This document shows positions 5,704 through 7,801 of a DNA stretch of 7,801 bases, in pieces (position 1 is the stretch's first letter; the number at the start of each line of letters is the position of its first letter). The notes under the pieces were generated by a model. That model ran no database searches and was not told where the DNA came from. It saw nothing but the letters and a program-made list of their open reading frames with translations. The position numbers and the translations under genes are program-made. The stretch is from Candidatus Onthomorpha intestinigallinarum (lineage in GTDB: Bacteria; Bacteroidota; Bacteroidia; Bacteroidales; P3), in NCBI GenBank assembly GCA_019114015.1, contig DXGG01000037.1:1-7801 (forward strand). The letters are read 5' to 3'.

Positions 5704-6567
5704 ATGATTGTTACTGTTATTTATGCAATTTTGGCTCTAAGCGTAATAGGAGCGGTTTCTGCGCTGATATTGTATTTTGTCGCTCAGAAGTTTAAAGTAT
5801 ATGAAGACCCACGTATAGATATTGTTGCTGATAAGTTGCCGGGGGCCAATTGTGGCGGTTGCGGCTTTGCCGGATGCAGGGCATTGGCGGAGTCTATCGT
5901 AAAGTCGGAAAGTATGGAAGGGAAGTTTTGTCCTGTCGGAGGGGCTTCGACTATGGCAGATATTGCTCAGGTTATGGGATTGGAGGCAGTGGCATCAGAT
6001 CCTATGATTGCAGTTGTTCGTTGTAATGGAGGTAAGTGTAATACCGCTAAAAAGGTGAACTATCAAGGTGCCGATGACTGTTTATATGCACACATGACAT
6101 TTGTGAGTGAGGGCGGTTGTGCCAATGGTTGTTTGGGATTGGGCAGTTGTGTGAAGGCTTGTAAGTTCGATGCATTAAAAATAAATGAGGATACGGGTTT
6201 GCCTGAGGTTGATAAGGATAAATGCGTGGCTTGCGGAGCTTGTGTTAAGGCTTGTCCCCGCAATGTGATAGAGTTGCGTAAAAAAGGTAAAAATGATAGG
6301 AGAGTTTTTGTTTGCTGTATAAACCAAGACAAGGGAGCTGTTGCAAAAAGCAATTGTAAAGCGGCTTGCATAGGATGCGGTAAATGTGCCAAGGTTTGTC
6401 CTTTTGAGGCTATTGTTGTGCAGAACAATCTTGCTTACATAGATTTTACAAAATGCAAGTCTTGTGGTAAATGTGTAGCGGAATGTCCTACAGGAGCTAT
6501 ACATGCAGTTAATTTCCCAAAGAAAAAGATTGTGGAGGAAGAAAAAACTCCTGAAATAACAATTTAG
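5704..6567 (+). CDS. rnfB: Rnf complex iron-sulfur subunit RnfB
   Basis: RnfB is the ferredoxin-side electron-input subunit of the membrane-bound Rnf complex, which couples electron flow between reduced ferredoxin and NAD+ to Na+ or H+ transport. An N-terminal membrane helix (about residues 3-28) anchors it. Next is the RnfB-type Fe-S domain with CGGCGFAGC (C50, C53, C58) and C76. Further cysteines (C107, C112, C126) precede a C-x3-C-x5-C-x3-C element (C139, C143, C149, C153). Three ferredoxin-type CxxCxxCxxxC motifs follow: C174/177/180/184, C222/225/228/232 and C251/254/257/261. C204, C205 and C218 lie between the first two of these. At 287 residues it is longer than the ~190-residue enterobacterial RsxB, matching the long, multi-cluster form of anaerobes. 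The tail is charged (KKKIVEEEKTPE). It starts at ATG 5704, about 35 nt after its promoter, and is followed by rnfC after 9 nt, the normal rnfB-rnfC order. The C-rich N-terminal motif rules out a plain ferredoxin. Confidence 0.96.
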   Translation: MIVTVIYAILALSVIGAVSALILYFVAQKFKVYEDPRIDIVADKLPGANCGGCGFAGCRALAESIVKSESMEGKFCPVGGASTMADIAQVMGLEAVASDPMIAVVRCNGGKCNTAKKVNYQGADDCLYAHMTFVSEGGCANGCLGLGSCVKACKFDALKINEDTGLPEVDKDKCVACGACVKACPRNVIELRKKGKNDRRVFVCCINQDKGAVAKSNCKAACIGCGKCAKVCPFEAIVVQNNLAYIDFTKCKSCGKCVAECPTGAIHAVNFPKKKIVEEEKTPEITI

Positions 6568-6576
6568 AGTAGTATT

Positions 6577-7801
6577 ATGAATACATTTCGTTTGGGTGGT
6601 GTTCATCCTGAAGAAAATAAGTTGGCGAGTAAGAGTAATATCGAAAAGTTACCTTTGCCCGATAAGGCTGTTGTTTTTGTTTCCCAACATTTGGGAGCCC
6701 CTTCCGTACCTGTCGTTCAGAAAGGAGATAAAGTAAAGGTCGGTCAGTTATTGGCCAAGGCGGAAGCATTTATATGCGCCAATACGCATTCTCCTTATTC
6801 AGGTACAATCACGAAAATAGATTTGGCAACGGATTTCAACGGATATAAGAAACCGGCTTTCTATATAGATGTTGAAGGAGACGAATGGGAAGAAGGAATA
6901 GACACATCCGACAGCATAATCCGTGAGATTACTTTGGACTCAAAGCAAATTGTTGAAAGGATAAAGGACAGAGGTGTTGTAGGTTTGGGAGGCGCTGCAT
7001 TTCCTACTCATGTAAAATATATGATTCCTCAGGATAAAAAAGCCGAGTATTTGATTATCAATGCGGTTGAGTGTGAACCATATCTTACTTCAGACAATAG
7101 AGTGCTGTTGGAAAAGGCCGAAGAAGTATTGATAGGTATAGAGGTGATGAAAAGGGCATTGGGTGTTGCCTGCGCTTTGATAGGAATAGAAAACAACAAG
7201 CCTGAGGCAATAAGTCATATGTCCGAATTGGCCAAAAACTATAAGGGAACCAAAGTCGTTGCATTGAAGACGAAATATCCTCAGGGAGCGGAAAAACAAT
7301 TGATATATGCTTTGACGGGACGGGAAGTTCCGAGCGGCAAACTCCCTATAGAGGTCGGATGTGTGGTGAATAATGTGGGAACTGCTTTGGCAATATACTA
7401 TGCTGTACAAAAAAATATGCCATTGATTGATAATATTCTGACCTTTACAGGCAAGAGTGTTAAGCAAAACAGGAATTTACAGGTAAGGGTGGGAACATCT
7501 TTGCAGTATATAGTTGATTATTGCGGAGGATTGCCGGAAGATACCGGAAAACTTGTTAACGGAGGGCCTATGATGGGTAAAGCCATTGTCGATTTGACTG
7601 CACCTACCGTCAAGACCACATCCAGCATACTTGTCGTTTCCAATAAGGAATCCATGCGAAAGGAAGAAACCAATTGTTTGAGATGCGGCAAATGCGTTTC
7701 CGCATGTCCTATGGGTTTGGAGCCAATATTGCTGTTCAATCTTGCAAAACAGGACAGATGGGAAGATGCTGAAAAGGAATGTGCGATGGATTGCATAGAA
7801 T
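6577..7801 (+). CDS. rnfC: Rnf complex NADH/FMN-binding subunit RnfC, 5' part
   Basis: RnfC is the peripheral subunit of the Rnf complex that carries the FMN and NAD(H) site and Fe-S clusters. The frame is open from ATG 6577 to the right edge (408 codons, no stop), so the gene is cut by the window; family members are usually about 430-450 residues or longer. The N-terminus MNTFRLGGVHPEENK is typical. A biotinyl-lipoyl-like segment covers about 40-80 (VQKGDKVKVGQLLAKAEAF, HSPYSGTI). The nucleotide/FMN region has GLGGAAFPTHVK (136-147) and NAVECEPYLTSDNR (162-175). A SLBB-type domain probably spans about 285-350. The first [4Fe-4S] motif is C367-x2-C370-x2-C373-x3-C377 (CLRCGKCVSACP). C406 is probably the first cysteine of the second motif, which runs past the edge. 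One oddity is Ala where the family often has Gly in GLGGAGFP (A141), a mild change. The gap to rnfB is 9 nt, so the two are co-transcribed; rnfD, G, E and A are expected to follow outside the window. Confidence 0.95.
   Translation, partial: MNTFRLGGVHPEENKLASKSNIEKLPLPDKAVVFVSQHLGAPSVPVVQKGDKVKVGQLLAKAEAFICANTHSPYSGTITKIDLATDFNGYKKPAFYIDVEGDEWEEGIDTSDSIIREITLDSKQIVERIKDRGVVGLGGAAFPTHVKYMIPQDKKAEYLIINAVECEPYLTSDNRVLLEKAEEVLIGIEVMKRALGVACALIGIENNKPEAISHMSELAKNYKGTKVVALKTKYPQGAEKQLIYALTGREVPSGKLPIEVGCVVNNVGTALAIYYAVQKNMPLIDNILTFTGKSVKQNRNLQVRVGTSLQYIVDYCGGLPEDTGKLVNGGPMMGKAIVDLTAPTVKTTSSILVVSNKESMRKEETNCLRCGKCVSACPMGLEPILLFNLAKQDRWEDAEKECAMDCIE

Noticed and set aside
6577..7801. Possible truncated or broken rnfC because no stop codon is present
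   Set aside because: The frame is uninterrupted and all expected motifs occur in order up to the window edge; the lack of a stop is a cut by the window, not a mutation.

Overview
The window looks like a chromosomal segment from a member of the Bacteroidota, probably a Bacteroidales lineage that has a type IX secretion system (T9SS). Four observations support this. There are two promoters of the Bacteroidetes type (-33 TTTG or TTG, 19 bp spacer, -7 TAnnTTTG). Signal peptides are cleaved before Gln. One protein carries a C-terminal T9SS sorting domain. DUF6029-type and Omp28-type envelope proteins sit side by side. All convincing genes are on the + strand and are tightly packed. I see no tRNA, rRNA, CRISPR array, insertion sequence or other mobile element.

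Layout: (1) 1-509 is the 3' part of a conserved protein of unknown function, followed at once by a terminator-like hairpin (about 519-571). (2) 570-600 is a strong promoter match, partly fused to that hairpin. It reads into a five-gene run with gaps of 18-33 nt: long-chain polyprenyl diphosphate synthase (632-1603), TlpA-like thioredoxin (1637-2128), DUF6029-type outer-membrane beta-barrel (2161-3849), Omp28-type thioredoxin-fold lipoprotein (3868-4692) and a small T9SS cargo protein (4725-5435). A hairpin at 5466-5506 closes the run. (3) 5436-5703 is non-coding and holds that hairpin and a second promoter (5640-5669). (4) The start of an Rnf (Na+/H+-translocating ferredoxin:NAD+ oxidoreductase) operon follows: rnfB complete (5704-6567) and rnfC cut by the window end (6577-7801).

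How the genes may work together: rnfBC encode the ferredoxin-side and NADH-side subunits of an ion-pumping membrane complex. The polyprenyl synthase probably makes the side chain of menaquinone or a related polyprenoid. The four genes after it encode exported proteins, and each contains a closely spaced cysteine pair: CKPC in the TlpA protein, CIGGVC in the barrel, CPNC in the lipoprotein and CFGEC in the T9SS cargo. In the barrel and the cargo these are the only cysteines. This suggests, as inference only, an envelope or cell-surface thiol-disulfide module, which is the most interesting possibility in the window. The Rnf operon and the first gene look ordinary.
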